The notes: generated from the letters alone by a model not told the origin. Positions 45,555 through 57,174 are shown, counted from the first letter of the stretch. The stretch: DNA of 64,000 nucleotides from Byssochlamys sp. IMV 00236 (GCA_001931875.2 MSJH02000813.1:1-64000); one strand, 5' to 3'. Numbers and translations: made by a program.

Positions 45555-48500
45555 GATATTAATCTCGCAGTGCGGTATACAGCAAGGCGGTGTAGTCTTT
45601 GTTGGTCTTATCTTTGTTGATTGTGCAGTATGTTATTATTTTCAGGGTGTATGTATAGCGCTGGTGTCTGCTTGTATACTTCTTTTGGATTGTTTTTATA
45701 GTTTAGTTCCATCCATACAGGAAATGGGGGAAGCAGGAAAGTAGCAGTATAGTATTATCAATATACAGAATGCGTCATCTGAAATAGTCTGTGCATCAGT
45801 AAAGGATCGGACAGTCTTGTGATTCATAGCCTGTAGATAAAAAGGACCAGTGGTTCTGCTTCAATACTACTCTACTCCCTGACTGGCAGATTGGCCCCAA
45901 CCGGCCACATATGAACTAGCTTCATAGTCTTGGATATAGATGCTTGTGTAGTTCACCTTATTCTCGATCACCAGTTGTGATTCCTAAAGAGGATCACATT
46001 GAGGACAATTTTGCTTCGGCAAAGGCTCCATGGTATCCGACTCTGCAGCCGATGAACCCTTTATGCATAGTGTAGTAATTTCGGCGATGAAGGCCCTGAT
46101 ATCACTATCAGATCCTCAAGAATTTGCCTTGCGGCCGGTGATTAATTCATAGACTCACTCCGAAGGGTGTTATCGAACGACACACAGTATCTGTTGCTCC
46201 TAAGCAGGATTTTAGTACCCGCGAGACAAAATGCATCACTACATCAGAAGACTCGGCGAGGAACTACAGGAATGTATTAATTTACATGCAATGATACAAA
46301 GAGAATTTTCACATCTCTACTGATAAATCGTGGATACCTTGACTGGGATGAATGGCACATGGCGAGTCCAAGTACTACACTGAAACCAAGACAATCACGG
46401 AGCCTTTTGATACTCCTTTCTACATGAGGATGTGTCGATATCAATGGGTAAGTATAATCATACTCTCTCCCTCCCTCTCTCTCTATGTGTGGGGATATCG
46501 ATTACTAAGTGGTCACGAACGCAAAGTATGACCGGGATGACTCCTCAAAGAGATATATATAGTCCTGCGAGTGTTTGAGATCCGGAGTGAGAGGATCAAG
46601 ATAAGTGTGTATCTTGATCTGGAGCAATTAATGATAGATGATGAATTGATATTAACTACAAGAGATAATACGTGGTCTGTCGTCCTTGGATAACCGTGCT
46701 ACAATAACAGGATTTATAAAGTACGTGTAGAAGGGTTGGTGGAGTTTGTAAATTTAACCAACATATATTTTTTCCATGTCTCAAAAAGAGCTTCTGCTAC
46801 GACACCTAGGCTGAGGTAGTACACATACCCTTTACTTGTAATTATCACCTCATTGTGAATATTCCTCCATATACGTAATTTGCTCTAGATTACTGAGCTA
46901 TGAATCCTCTCCTCTCCTGAATTGCTCGGTATATCAATCGCATTAAGATGCGTGTAACTGTAATGCGTTTTACGTAACCACAACTACTTACTATCGTCAC
47001 CACCAAAACACCCTCTTTATTATTCTCGACTCTTCCACCGTATTCCGACTGATCCCTTCACCAGATAGACGGTCGGCTTGGCATACAGTTTGATATGTAA
47101 CGGTAAGAATGCTAGCCTTGGACGGGCTCAAAGCATAGCTATCCGAAGTTGCCGAGGCGCAGAAATCCCCGACGCCATCCTACTCTGCAGAGCACGATTA
47201 TTTTACTATCTAGTCGGGCGCAGGCCTGGATGGGTTAAGGTGTTCGAGTATTGGTCAATCTGTTTCTTCGAATCTTGATGACAATGACGAGCCAAATGTT
47301 AAGGGGCGAGAGGTTGGGCTGGGCAAAATGATGTGCCTGAGAGTGTGTTCTTGCGAACATCTCCGTTCTGTCTTCTCTCTCCTAAGTACTCTCTACTCCG
47401 TATGTTGTTGGCTTAAGAGCGTGAGAGAGTTTAGTCCAATCGACGTATGCAGGAATGATGAGCAGACTAAAGGGGGCTAGCACAACGTTATCTTCTCCTG
47501 ATGTATTAGTTTGAGAACCAACGGCTCCAAATAATAATACATAATCTGGGTTCGAAGTTCGGACTGTGTTCGTGCAGCAAGCCATGGAGCAAGAAGAAAA
47601 AGCCTCCGGTGCGACTTTCCGTTAGTTTGAAGCCGATCCGTGGTTTTTGGCCAGGAACAGGTTTAGCGTCGGCAGTAGACCAGGAACCGCTGGGGGAAAG
47701 GAGTTGAGATGCATCGAATTTCGACCGTCAAAGGGGAAAAATGGAAACTAAACGAAGTGCTAATGCGAAATTGCTAACTATGGCTGGAAGGAGAGAAACA
47801 AAAATAGACAAGTTGAAGTCATATGAGACGAGAATTAATGCAGCTCGATTCTTTCCTTCTTCCTTGTTTCAGGGTCTGGTTCAGGAATCGTGGCTGAGAC
47901 TTGTCGAAACGCCCTAGCTTCGTTGAGATCAATCCTTTGAGTCTTGTGGAAGACTGATTCCAAGGAATAATAACGGAAAGAGAAAACCGGGAAGAAGCCT
48001 CACTCAATTTGGTTCGAGGTTTTTCTTTTCTTTCTATCGAGGAGTTATAGCGCGATCCGGCTGAATTCGGAAAATGTAGTATTATTCTTCAGAGAGCTAG
48101 CACACAGATCACGCGCGATCGCCGTATGGACTATAGAATATCATCAATGCGATCTTGTCGAGATACCACCGTGCTGAGGGCCCGTCCTCCTTAGCTTCAT
48201 CTGGCTATGCGCTGAAACATTTTGATGCTTAACCTCTGTAAGGCAAGTCGCGCTGAAGATCGGAGCCTTGCAAACGACTTTGACAACCTGGATTTTATCC
48301 GATCCTCGTTAGCATCTCCAGACTCGATATACGGTAGTAATAGTGCCCTCGCCAGGTCGGTCCATGAATGCTGCTATTGGTGATTCTGATCGACACAAAG
48401 CCAGCATCACACCCTCCATCCTTGACGGCATTGCAGGCATTCCGTGCCCGCTATTATTGCACACTCGCACTCTGAATATTGACACGCTGTATTCTCGTTC

Positions 48501-48579
48501 GATAATAGTGCCATGACTGGATCCAGCAAAGATGGGATCTGAAACGCTCGACACAGTCATCGGCATCGCCACCTCTAGA
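45555..48579. other. Long intergenic region
   Basis: 3.0 kb. The left end is the promoter side of the unassigned five-exon gene. A CT microsatellite lies at 46461-46484 and a TACTCCGTA motif at 47394-47402. Open frames are short, often lacking ATG, and match no family. Nothing else supported. Confidence 0.5.
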
Positions 48580-48936
48580 CTACATGGCAATGGGGTAAGC
48601 AACGAGGATTCCTCTCTGAGTAGTAACAAAGCATTGGATTTTCCAGAACCAATGTGTCTTTGACAACTTGGTTTGGATTATATCGCTTTTCTTGTGTAGC
48701 ATAGCAGTCCCATCTTTTGATATCTCAGCGGCTTTCTGAAGACAGCGGCGAAAACAGGTCGAAGCTTTCAATAAATGATCGCAAACAAAGATAGGTATCG
48801 ACCAGTCTTTCATCGTATCGTCCAACGTGTCGGTGTATTCTATCGTCATCTCTGGTTCAGCTTTTGCTTTCTTTCTTTTCTTCCCCCCGCCCGACTCGTC
48901 ATCATACAGAATATAGATGTAGGTGTCCGGAAACAT
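48580..48936 (-). CDS. Possible short BTB/POZ-like protein or fragment
   Basis: 118 codons from ATG at 48936. The pattern is a start with DTYIYILYDDE, a Lys-rich basic stretch GGGKKRKKAKAE, then WSIPIFVCDHLLKASTCFRR, which loosely resembles the start of fungal BTB domains (beta strand, then a core helix after FRVSSKHLLLASPVF-type sequence). The remainder (KTHWFWKIQCFVTTQRGILV) does not continue a BTB fold. Either the gene has an intron I could not place, or this is a degraded copy, or it is chance. Low confidence. Confidence 0.25.
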   Translation of the reverse strand: MFPDTYIYILYDDESGGGKKRKKAKAEPEMTIEYTDTLDDTMKDWSIPIFVCDHLLKASTCFRRCLQKAAEISKDGTAMLHKKSDIIQTKLSKTHWFWKIQCFVTTQRGILVAYPIAM

Positions 48937-51661
48937 GTTCCACACTGTGGTTAGAAACTACTGTATCTGTCACATAATAACGCTTCTCAAAGTACGGAGT
49001 AACTATGTAGTACTGTGTAGAGACACATTCATCCTAATTATGGGTGACCATCTTCGTCATAGTGGTTGTTTGACGCCAGCGTCTCGCCTGTGTACACGGG
49101 CCACGACAGGCACCGCGCGGTGAGCCGGCGTTGCGTGGCAGTGGAACGCGAGGCCCTCGGTGCATGCCGGCATGTTTGGGAATTGCAGCTGTCCATCGGA
49201 GAGGCGATGCTCGTGCCTTGCTTCGCCGCTGCGCTCGACTGTGTTCAGAGTACGGAGTAAACGGCGCTGCTAATTTGCTGGAGCCATCGTCTATGCGCGC
49301 TGGATCCATGTTGCGGCCTGAGGATCGCGGGCGTATGCGCACGGGATTTTGCATTCGGACACGTCCAGGAACCGGGCGGGAAAAAGCACGCCGTCGTTCT
49401 TGGATCCTTGGGTGTGCAGACTTCGCGACGGGAGGCTTCAAGGAGGTTGGTCGCCTTTTCTCGTTTGGCTCCGATAAAGAACTGGCGCTCAAGTGGCGCT
49501 CTCTTGCAACCCGCCAAGTTCAAGGCTTTGATGCCACAGCGTTATGATCTTCACGAGGTCTTGCCATATCTATCTAGCATCTTCCTGGCCAAAAGACGAT
49601 CAAAGGGAGTTCAAAAGGTTCGACCAGACTGCCAAAGACGCCCATCGCAATTCTGTCTGAGCACGATGCTTTCTGGGCCAAGGCTCTGCGCTGGGCTCTA
49701 GAGTACGGAGTACGGAGTAGTTGTCGATAGATAGAGAGAGCATGGGCGCATTATCATGCTCGACGGACTCCTAAGGGAAATATTCATTTGGATCTTGGTG
49801 CCGATCCGGGCTGGATGGCTCGATTGCCTCTAGTTGTGGTCTGTGTATTCGATAGTCAGGATCTCCAGGCCTAGACGCTCGCGATGATCTGATCTGGAAA
49901 ACCAAGCACGAGGGAAGGAGAAAAGGCGTCCCCTGAGGTTTGGTCTCTTTACCACTTGGGCACGAGAACAACATAACGCGGCATACTACTCATGTCTGGT
50001 AGGCTGCCCTAAGAGAGAAAGCGGTTAATTTGTGCGGCTGCAGCAGCGTTGTGCTTTAGCATGAAGCAGGCCCAGGCTGGTACCTGGACAAGTACAGTTG
50101 TTGGTCCCTGCTGACGGCATCTGACTGGCCTCTTTGTTTCCGATCGCATTGATAGAGTGCGACGATGCTGATCGCAGCGGGTTCTATCTTTATCCTATTC
50201 CTGCAGCATCTGCTCAGTTAGCCAGCAGTCTTTCAGGCACTGTGCAAGATGATTGAGATAGCATCGTGTGTCTGAGATACACTTCTCTCGCTGTCTGGTC
50301 CTCTCTCTCTCTATCTCTCTCTCTCTCCGTCCGTCAGCTGTTGCACTGCCTCTGGGCCATGCGAGGTTGAGGACATGAAACCGGCAGGAATGACTGATTC
50401 TTTCAGGGACAGGGACCTAAGAATAATAATACCATAATAGTTCCTGGAGCATCATCGCGATCATAAAGTGCCCCCATTTCCCACCACGTAGCGCGAGGTA
50501 ACTTAATAGTGCCAGCCGCGGTGGAGAAGAGCTCGAGTAACTCGACCAGGTTACTCGCAGGAAATTAAATTAAACAACAAGCCCATCCCATTATTATTCT
50601 TCTTTGATCCCGAAGTGCGTGGCGCCAACACTACGCCGCCTACTTTACTGCCACAGCCTCCTTTCGTCGACTCCGCAGTCCCAGAGCCTCCACGCCTCCT
50701 CCTTACTCCCTCGTTTGTTTCTCTCTTCTTCCTCTTTTTACTCCGGTATATGTCTTCGTTTTTGCTGGTGCCGTCGTGCACGTAGCCTTGTCTTTTTTGT
50801 TTGTTCGCGTCAACGAAACCTGGGACCTGACAATCCCCCGCATGCCCACGGTCGCTCTCTCATAGCTCGTTCGTCCTCGTTGACAATCGACACGGCTTCC
50901 GACGCTCCTGACTAGTTGCACTCGTCGTTCGCTCATTACTTGACTACAACTCACACTCGCTTCGATTCCATCGGGATCTCGACTTCTTCGTCAGATTCCA
51001 TTCCACTCGTTTATCTGGCTTTGTCCCTGCCTCGAAAAGGACCGTACCGCGACGGTGTACCCGTGACGAAGACAACTCAGGGCGGACTCGTTTTTGATAT
51101 TGTGGCCAAGGAACGCGATACACTCTGCGAAGAAGGGCAATTGCAGTCGTCGATCGACTCTCCTGTTTCGACCGTACCGAGTCCAATTCCATCAGCTACA
51201 AAGCCTGAATTGTTCCATTTCGAGATCCAGAAGATACCGCGGCTATCGTTAATTAATAGAGGATTGCAAGTGAGCGCCATTGCTCTGTCCGTTCCTTTTC
51301 CTCCTTGCCGCCTGCGAGATTCCCGGTCTTGCGTCAATCCTATATCAATTGTCAATTCCCGTCTTACCGGTGAGTTTGGGTGTTATTTCTTTTCAGACGT
51401 GGTGCTGCATGTTTTACTCGTGCGCGCTGGTAGTTGGATATGTCCAACTGACTGGCCAATATTGGATTCACTCTTTGCAGTCACAGACTGACATCCTATT
51501 CCCCAGAGCCGTTCCTTAATCGGGTTTTGTCCAAGCACGTTCCTTATCCCGATATTGACAGTACGTCGCAGTTATGCTTGAGACAAGACATTTGACTGAC
51601 AAGCATTCGCAGTACCAGTTGAGCCATCTTACTACTAGTACACACGATAATATCATTCATC
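48937..51661. other. Long intergenic region and MSB2 promoter/leader
   Basis: 2.7 kb. 49030-49550 is GC-rich with long overlapping open frames on both strands, none with family resemblance. TACGGAGTA copies lie at 48993, 49251 and, in tandem, 49704-49719. A CT microsatellite occupies about 50300-50330. 50600-51660 is pyrimidine-rich and probably the MSB2 promoter and long 5' leader; a 191-codon frame there starts without ATG. Confidence 0.5.
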
Positions 51662-54307
51662 ATGCGCTCTGTTTCGGTCCTTGCGGCATGCCTGTCGGTC
51701 ATGTCAGCCGAGTTGGCTGCGGCCAACGAGGCGCCCAACAGGTCGCCATTGAAGCCGAAATATCTCATTCCCCGCGAGATCAAGAGAGAAGTGAAAAACC
51801 CGCCCAATGCACAGTTGCCGCCAAGGGACAATATGTACTCGGATTTCCTCAACAACTTTATGCAGAATATCGACAAAAGCAATGGCGGTCAGGCAGCTTC
51901 TGCATCCCCTGACGTTGTTGTCGTTCCCGTTACTGTCTCCATCGACCGTGAAGGCCACACGCACTACATCACGGGCACCGTTCCAGTGGGTGTAGCTGCA
52001 ACGACTGCTGCCTCCGTGGTCGCTACGACCTCTGAAGCCCCAGTCCATACTTCCGCTGTGACACCCACGCAAGCCCCCGTCAGCGATGCCACTTCTAGCG
52101 GATCGACCTCGAGCGAGTCCTCCGAGGAACCTTCAACTTCATCGAGCTTGTCGAGCTCCGCTCCCATCGTTGATTCTCAGTCGGCAAGCGGATCTTCCAG
52201 CTCGTCGTCTTCATCTGCCGGCCTCCTTGGCGATCTTGGTAATGCTCTGTCTGGACTGGTCGACCCCAGCACTGGCTCCTTGTCTACCAGTGGAACTCCC
52301 GCACAGGCTACTCAATCAGCCGTTGAAGCTACGCCTGCAGCAGCTGCTGCTCAAGCAACTTCCGCAGGTGTAGGCACCACTGGTGGCATTCCCTCTGTCG
52401 TCGTCCAGCCGACTACGTCTCCCTCTAGCACAAGCAGCTCCGGGCTGCTCGAGGGCCTTGGAGGAGCTCTGCTGGGTTCTACGGGTCTGATCCCTCTCCA
52501 GGCGGGCCCAACGACGACAGCAACTGCCTCCCCCTCGGGCGTTGTCGTTGGTGCCTCCAGCGTGATTGCTAGCCCATCTGTGACGCCCACGGCTTCGGCT
52601 TCGACTTCGGATGGTCTGGACATTCTGCCAACCATTTCAATCCCTAACCTGCTCTCTGGTCTCACGGGGGATAACAACAGTAGCGCGACTGCCACTCCGT
52701 CGCCAACTTCTCCGAATGCATCTCCGTCATCGCCCGCCGGCTCGCCTAGTTCTGCTGTTGCCGCTTCTCCAACTCCATCTGGTGGCCTCCTTGGTGGCCT
52801 CCTGCCTACCTCTGGTGGTCTTCTGGGTGGTCTGTTGCCTACTTCCTCTGGTGGTCTTCTGGGCGGTCTGCTACCTTCATCGTCTGGTGCTGTTGTGTCT
52901 GGATCGGGCGGCCTTCTGGGTGGTCTGCTTCCTACGCCATCAAGCACCCCGAGTGCCTCTGGGCTCCTGGGTGGCCTTCTGCCAACTCCCTTGATTCCTA
53001 TCAGCTCTGCCGCGATCCCAAAGATCTCACCCTCTAGTCCTGGACTGTTGCCGTTCCCTAAGGTATCATCCTCTCCCCTATTCGGCTCCCCGGCTCCCTC
53101 CAAGTCGCCCTCTTCTCAGGGCATTGTGCCTCCCTTTGGAGTCATACCCACTGGTGCGAGCACTCCGGTTTCGCCCTCGAAGACGCCCATCACTCCCGCT
53201 GCTGGCTCCTCAACCCCTGTCATGAGCAGCAGCGCCGTTGTTACTCCCTCGCCTAAGGTGACACCGGTGTCTACGGTGCCGGAGACTACGTCGACTGAGG
53301 AACCTACCTCGTCCACTGTGGTCGAGGCGCCCACTCCTACCGTCACGGAGAAGCCGACGGCCCCGATTGTTAGCATCGCGCCTACTGGAACTGATTCTGC
53401 AACGACTTTCGTGCCATCGACGATCATTATTGTCCCGACCAGCACCACTTCTTCTGATTCTTCGTCTACTGAGACGGCAGCCAGCACCGGCATCCCGACC
53501 ACTCTCCCTCAGATGATCGCTCCTAATGGAGGCTTTACCTCCCCGCCGGAGAACTCGACCCTCATTCAGCTTGCTTTCAACGGCGATCTGCCGTACGACT
53601 TCGTTGCTATGACACCGTTGTCGTCCTCGCAGATCTTCATGTACGTCCCGCAAGGCCTTGTGTATGCCCTGCAGGTCCCCGCGGATCAGATTAGCATGCA
53701 ATCCATCCGTCCCTATGACAGCACAAAGACCCTTGGATACATTACCACCTTGGCCCTCGCATACGTCCCTTCGGATATGGTCGACCCGCTCTCTCTGGAA
53801 CTTCACAACCCCACCTCCAGGCTCTACTCGAACCCAGATACTCCTGTGCATACGATCATGTCCATGATCGACTCGACCTTCCCTCTTATCCCTGGACAGG
53901 CGTTGTCTGGCTCGTCTTCGACCAGCAACAATAACGTGGCCAACAGCAACAGCGGCTCTGGCGGTAGCAATGGCGGCAGCGACAGTGGCGGCGACGACGC
54001 GGGTGCCAGCAGCACCTCCAGCGGCGTCCGCGGAAGTTCTGTTGGAATCGGTGTCGGTGTTGTGGCTGGCGCGGCTGCGTACGGAGCCGCGATGTTCGCT
54101 GTGGCGCGCCGATACAGGAAGAAGCAGCAGCTTCACCGCCGCTCTAGCTCTGTCGCTGATGAGCAGATGAGCGAGGCTGCAGGTACAGGCTCTGCTTTCC
54201 TCTCGGGAGGCCGACTGTCCCCTCACAGTGTCCACAGCGGACGGAGTGGCCGCACCCAGATGATCAGTGCGCCTGTTATGGCCGAGAACTCTCTTGGCTG
54301 GAACTGA
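51662..54307 (+). CDS. msbA: Msb2-type signalling mucin (MsbA)
   Basis: Single-pass surface mucin that acts upstream of Cdc42 and a MAPK cascade in surface sensing, cell-wall stress and filamentous growth. One exon, 881 aa. Residues 1-21 form a signal peptide (MRSVSVLAACLSVMSAELAA). Residues 90-610 are Ser/Thr/Pro-rich and likely heavily O-mannosylated. Within them about 372-443 carries repeated GGLLGGLLPT units. The conserved Hkr1-Msb2 homology domain lies at about 618-745 (IAPNGGFTSPPENSTLIQ, YDFVAMTPLSSSQIFMYVPQ, YITTLALAYVPSDMVDPL). A Gly/Ser linker precedes the membrane segment at about 792-814 (VGIGVGVVAGAAAYGAAMFA), and the tail of about 65 residues starts with RRYRKKQQLHRRSSSV. The layout is diagnostic of Msb2 rather than of a GPI-anchored wall protein. 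BEM1, the scaffold of the same Cdc42 module, lies 40 kb away in this window. Confidence 0.92.
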   Translation: MRSVSVLAACLSVMSAELAAANEAPNRSPLKPKYLIPREIKREVKNPPNAQLPPRDNMYSDFLNNFMQNIDKSNGGQAASASPDVVVVPVTVSIDREGHTHYITGTVPVGVAATTAASVVATTSEAPVHTSAVTPTQAPVSDATSSGSTSSESSEEPSTSSSLSSSAPIVDSQSASGSSSSSSSSAGLLGDLGNALSGLVDPSTGSLSTSGTPAQATQSAVEATPAAAAAQATSAGVGTTGGIPSVVVQPTTSPSSTSSSGLLEGLGGALLGSTGLIPLQAGPTTTATASPSGVVVGASSVIASPSVTPTASASTSDGLDILPTISIPNLLSGLTGDNNSSATATPSPTSPNASPSSPAGSPSSAVAASPTPSGGLLGGLLPTSGGLLGGLLPTSSGGLLGGLLPSSSGAVVSGSGGLLGGLLPTPSSTPSASGLLGGLLPTPLIPISSAAIPKISPSSPGLLPFPKVSSSPLFGSPAPSKSPSSQGIVPPFGVIPTGASTPVSPSKTPITPAAGSSTPVMSSSAVVTPSPKVTPVSTVPETTSTEEPTSSTVVEAPTPTVTEKPTAPIVSIAPTGTDSATTFVPSTIIIVPTSTTSSDSSSTETAASTGIPTTLPQMIAPNGGFTSPPENSTLIQLAFNGDLPYDFVAMTPLSSSQIFMYVPQGLVYALQVPADQISMQSIRPYDSTKTLGYITTLALAYVPSDMVDPLSLELHNPTSRLYSNPDTPVHTIMSMIDSTFPLIPGQALSGSSSTSNNNVANSNSGSGGSNGGSDSGGDDAGASSTSSGVRGSSVGIGVGVVAGAAAYGAAMFAVARRYRKKQQLHRRSSSVADEQMSEAAGTGSAFLSGGRLSPHSVHSGRSGRTQMISAPVMAENSLGWN
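52785..53000 (+). repeat. Tandem repeat encoding GGLLGGLLPT units in msbA
   Basis: At least five copies of a unit of about 30-45 bp, roughly GGTGGCCTCCTTGGTGGCCT in form, with SSS- or PT-rich spacers. The reading frame is kept throughout. Copies differ mostly at third positions. Confidence 0.9.
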
Positions 54308-55700
54308 TCTCTAGTGCCAAATAAATCCCCGAACGGAAGGTCGGCGACATGGTTCTTGTGCTACGCGGAAGAGGGAGAGGAAGGTGGCAAGATCATTGGA
54401 ACAAGGCGTCAAGCAAGGAGGTACAAGTGTTCATGAAGGCAAAGTCTTTCTCAATCCAGGCTTGGTCTGCCAGATTTGGTCAATCTAAAACACACGTCCC
54501 AAACTCCCTTTCGCCATTTTTCTCTCTATACTTCTCTCTATATCTATATTTTCTCTTATTTTTCACTCCCAAATCATGGGCCTTCTATTTTCCCGCTTCG
54601 ATCTACCTATTATTCCCCCAATGTTTTTCTCCTTCGACATCAGAACCTCTGGTGTGTCCCAGGGCACCCAATGCCCGCCGATGACCATACTTCGGATTAA
54701 CGATGAGAAGGAGACGGACAGTCTTTCTTTTGCTTTGATGACCAATTGGCGTGGAGGATCTAGTGATTTCACGTCTTGTACAGATGTATCAGCGACAAGA
54801 AGTGTGGTGGGCAGCGGTCGCTTTAAGCTCCGCCGCGTTGTGTGTAGATACTTATGATAAGTTGGGGCAGACTGGGGAGGAAATGACAATGTTCGGTTTA
54901 TAGTTCATATATTCTTCTTGGGAACCGCGATCTTTAGGTCATCATTCGCATAGGACGTAACGATAACCAATCAATATATTGTACGTCCACACTCTTCATG
55001 AAAGGTCCCGGAATCGCGTTGAAATATTGACGTCCCCATATAATAGGCCTTACTTTGTATACTCACTGGGCCGGGCCACATTGTGCTACCTGGTGTCACG
55101 CCTTCGCTACTCGAACAAAGAGGTCATGTAATATATCAGCCAGATAAAATGATGTCGAGAAGTATACTGGTCGAATATCTCCGCAAATAGCGGGAGAAGA
55201 GTTATCAGCCTTTTGAGTTCCCATACGGACTAGTTATGGTCCTGGCTATAATCAGGACAATAACACCCTCATCATATGTCACGGCATTGAATTGCAGATA
55301 AGCCGCTCGATGTTTATAGGCGGTTGGACGCCATGGCAGATGGTGATCGAGTTGTTTGGATCTCCGCGCCATCCCTGCAAGCGCCGACTGATATCTTCCC
55401 GCGGCTAAACAATCCTAATTAGAGTAAAGATGCTCTTTATCTTGACTTTCTGATCGACATCGTGTTGTGACTGGCTAGAGATAGGATGTTGGAGTCTTCT
55501 ATGAGAACGTGGCTTATCGCCGCCACAGTTTGGGACTGTTTGCCTTGAGAAAAAGAGATGGCTTGGAGGAGCAGGTCATATATAGAGTATATGACATGTA
55601 TCCACTGCGGATGCCGTCGTCTCTCTTGGGCCCCTCTCTTGGCTGTCTGCAACTTTATTTCCCCAGAGCTTGGCTTCTTTTCTCACAAGAATAGGCGCTG
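54308..55700. promoter_or_regulatory. msbA 3' side and promoter of the ammonium transporter with GATA sites
   Basis: 1.39 kb. The left 300 bases are probably the msbA 3' UTR. Five matches to the AreA nitrogen-regulator consensus HGATAR lie in the 560 bases before the transporter start: AGATAA at 55142 and 55296, AGATAG at 55479, and on the minus strand TGATAA at 55202-55207 and CGATAA at 55514-55519. This fits nitrogen catabolite control of ammonium uptake. The sites are short, so this is inference. No gene seen. Confidence 0.5.
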
Positions 55701-57174
55701 ATGTCGTCTGCAACAGCGCCAGATTGGCTGAACAATGGCGATAACGCTTGGCAGCTCACAGCGGCAACTCTGGTCGCACTCCAGAGTATCCCCGGCCTCG
55801 TTGCGATCTATGCAGGAATTGTGAAGCAGAAATGGGCCATTAATTCGGCATTTATGGCATTCTACGCTTTTGCTGCCGTCCTTATCTGCTGGGTCGTGTG
55901 GGCATACAAAATGGCCTTTGGAAAGCAATGGGGTGCAGCGCCGTTCGTGGGCACACCAGGCCCGGTCGTTACGATGAAGTATGAACTGCAACATGCTGTG
56001 CCTACCAGCAGCTGGCGTCTCTGCGGCATATCCACTGTCGACGATGATCTATTTCCAATTTGTATTCGCTGCCATCACCATGGTCATCATGGCGGGCTCG
56101 TTCCTTGGACGGATGAACTTCTCGGCGTGGATGGTCTTCGTTCCGCTATGGCTCACTTTTTCATATGTGGTTGGAGCGTTTAGTATTTGGGGAGGTGGTT
56201 TCTTATACACCAGAGGCGTGATCGATTATTCCGGTGGTTATGTTATCCATCTCTCGTCTGGAACAGCAGGGTTCGTCGGTGCAGCTGTCATCGGCCCACG
56301 ACTCAAAGCAGACCGGGAAGATACTCGACCTAATAATATTCTGCTGGTCTTGGTAGGCGCGGGTATTCTGTGGATGGGATGGAATGGTTTCAATGGAGGT
56401 GATCCATATACCGCCAGTCCCGATGCCGGAGCTGCAGTGCTAAACACAAATATTGCAACTGCAATGAGCACATTGGTCTGGACAATCTTGGACCTGATAT
56501 TCTTCAGGAAACCCGCAGTGATAGGCGCCGTTCAAGGCATGATCACGGGGTTAGTTGCTATTACACCCGCAGCAGGTGTCGTTGCAGGTTGGGGAGCTGT
56601 CATTATCGGTTCGTTATCTGGAAGCGTACCATGGCTCTCAATGAACCTGATGGGAAAGAAAGTCGCCTTGTTCCGATGGGTCGATGACACTCTAGGAGTC
56701 TTCCACACGCACGCCGTGGCAGGCGTCCTGGGTGGCTTCCTTGTTGGCCTCTTCGCGACCAAAGAAGGCTGCGAGGCATTCGCTCTCAAGACACCAGGAG
56801 GTGCCATTGAAGGACATGGCAGACAGGTCTGGCTGCAAATCGTCGGCGCGCTGTTCATCATCGGCTTGAACTTGTTCATGACTCCGTTGATATTATACTT
56901 CATCAAATACGTCCTACGTATTCCGCTGCGTATGCCGGAAGAGGTGCTTCTCATCGGTGACGACGCTATACACGGCGAAGAAGCATATGGATTTTCCTTG
57001 GGTTCGGGTCATCGCAGCATGTTGTATGGAGATACTACCCGTGGGCCTATTTCGGGTGATCCGGAAATCGGTCCCTTTACTGGTCACAGTCCCCCTCGAT
57101 CGACTCCGCCGCAGTCGACTGGGGGCGTATCAGAGAATAAACACGAAATTCCCGCAGCACGAAAATCCGATTAG
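55701..57174 (+). pseudogene. Mep/Amt ammonium transporter with an apparent one-base frameshift
   Basis: Ammonium permease family. The ATG at 55701 opens a frame with family sequence through residue 100: NNGDNAWQLTAATLVALQSI, VKQKWAINSAFMAFYAF and [11 protein letters not shown]. From 56002 the family sequence continues one frame over: [53 protein letters not shown] with the first pore His, [29 protein letters not shown] with the second pore His, to a stop at 57174. Dropping one C of the pair at 56001-56002 would rejoin them; no intron with usable borders of length 3n+1 is visible. If intact the product would be about 491 aa, normal for fungal Mep. Either a sequencing indel or a genuine recent disruption. 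The downstream frame shows no other damage. Confidence 0.88.

Noticed and set aside
49034..49547. Overlapping GC-rich frames on both strands
   Set aside because: Long frames on both strands are expected in GC-rich DNA; Arg/Ala-rich products match nothing. Kept only as intergenic.
50916..51491. 191-codon plus-strand frame before msbA
   Set aside because: Starts without ATG, lies in the pyrimidine-rich leader and has no family resemblance.
52351..53103. 250-codon minus-strand frame with PPRRPP repeats
   Set aside because: Antisense translation of the GGLLGGLLPT repeat; no independent start context or homology.
53210..54235. 341-codon minus-strand frame inside msbA
   Set aside because: Antisense shadow of a Ser/Thr/Pro-rich gene; composition is Arg/His/Gly-rich with no domain, while the plus strand has clear Msb2 motifs.
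55701..57174. Two separate genes, one for each half of the ammonium transporter
   Set aside because: The halves join into one complete Mep protein at a single base; a frameshift is simpler.
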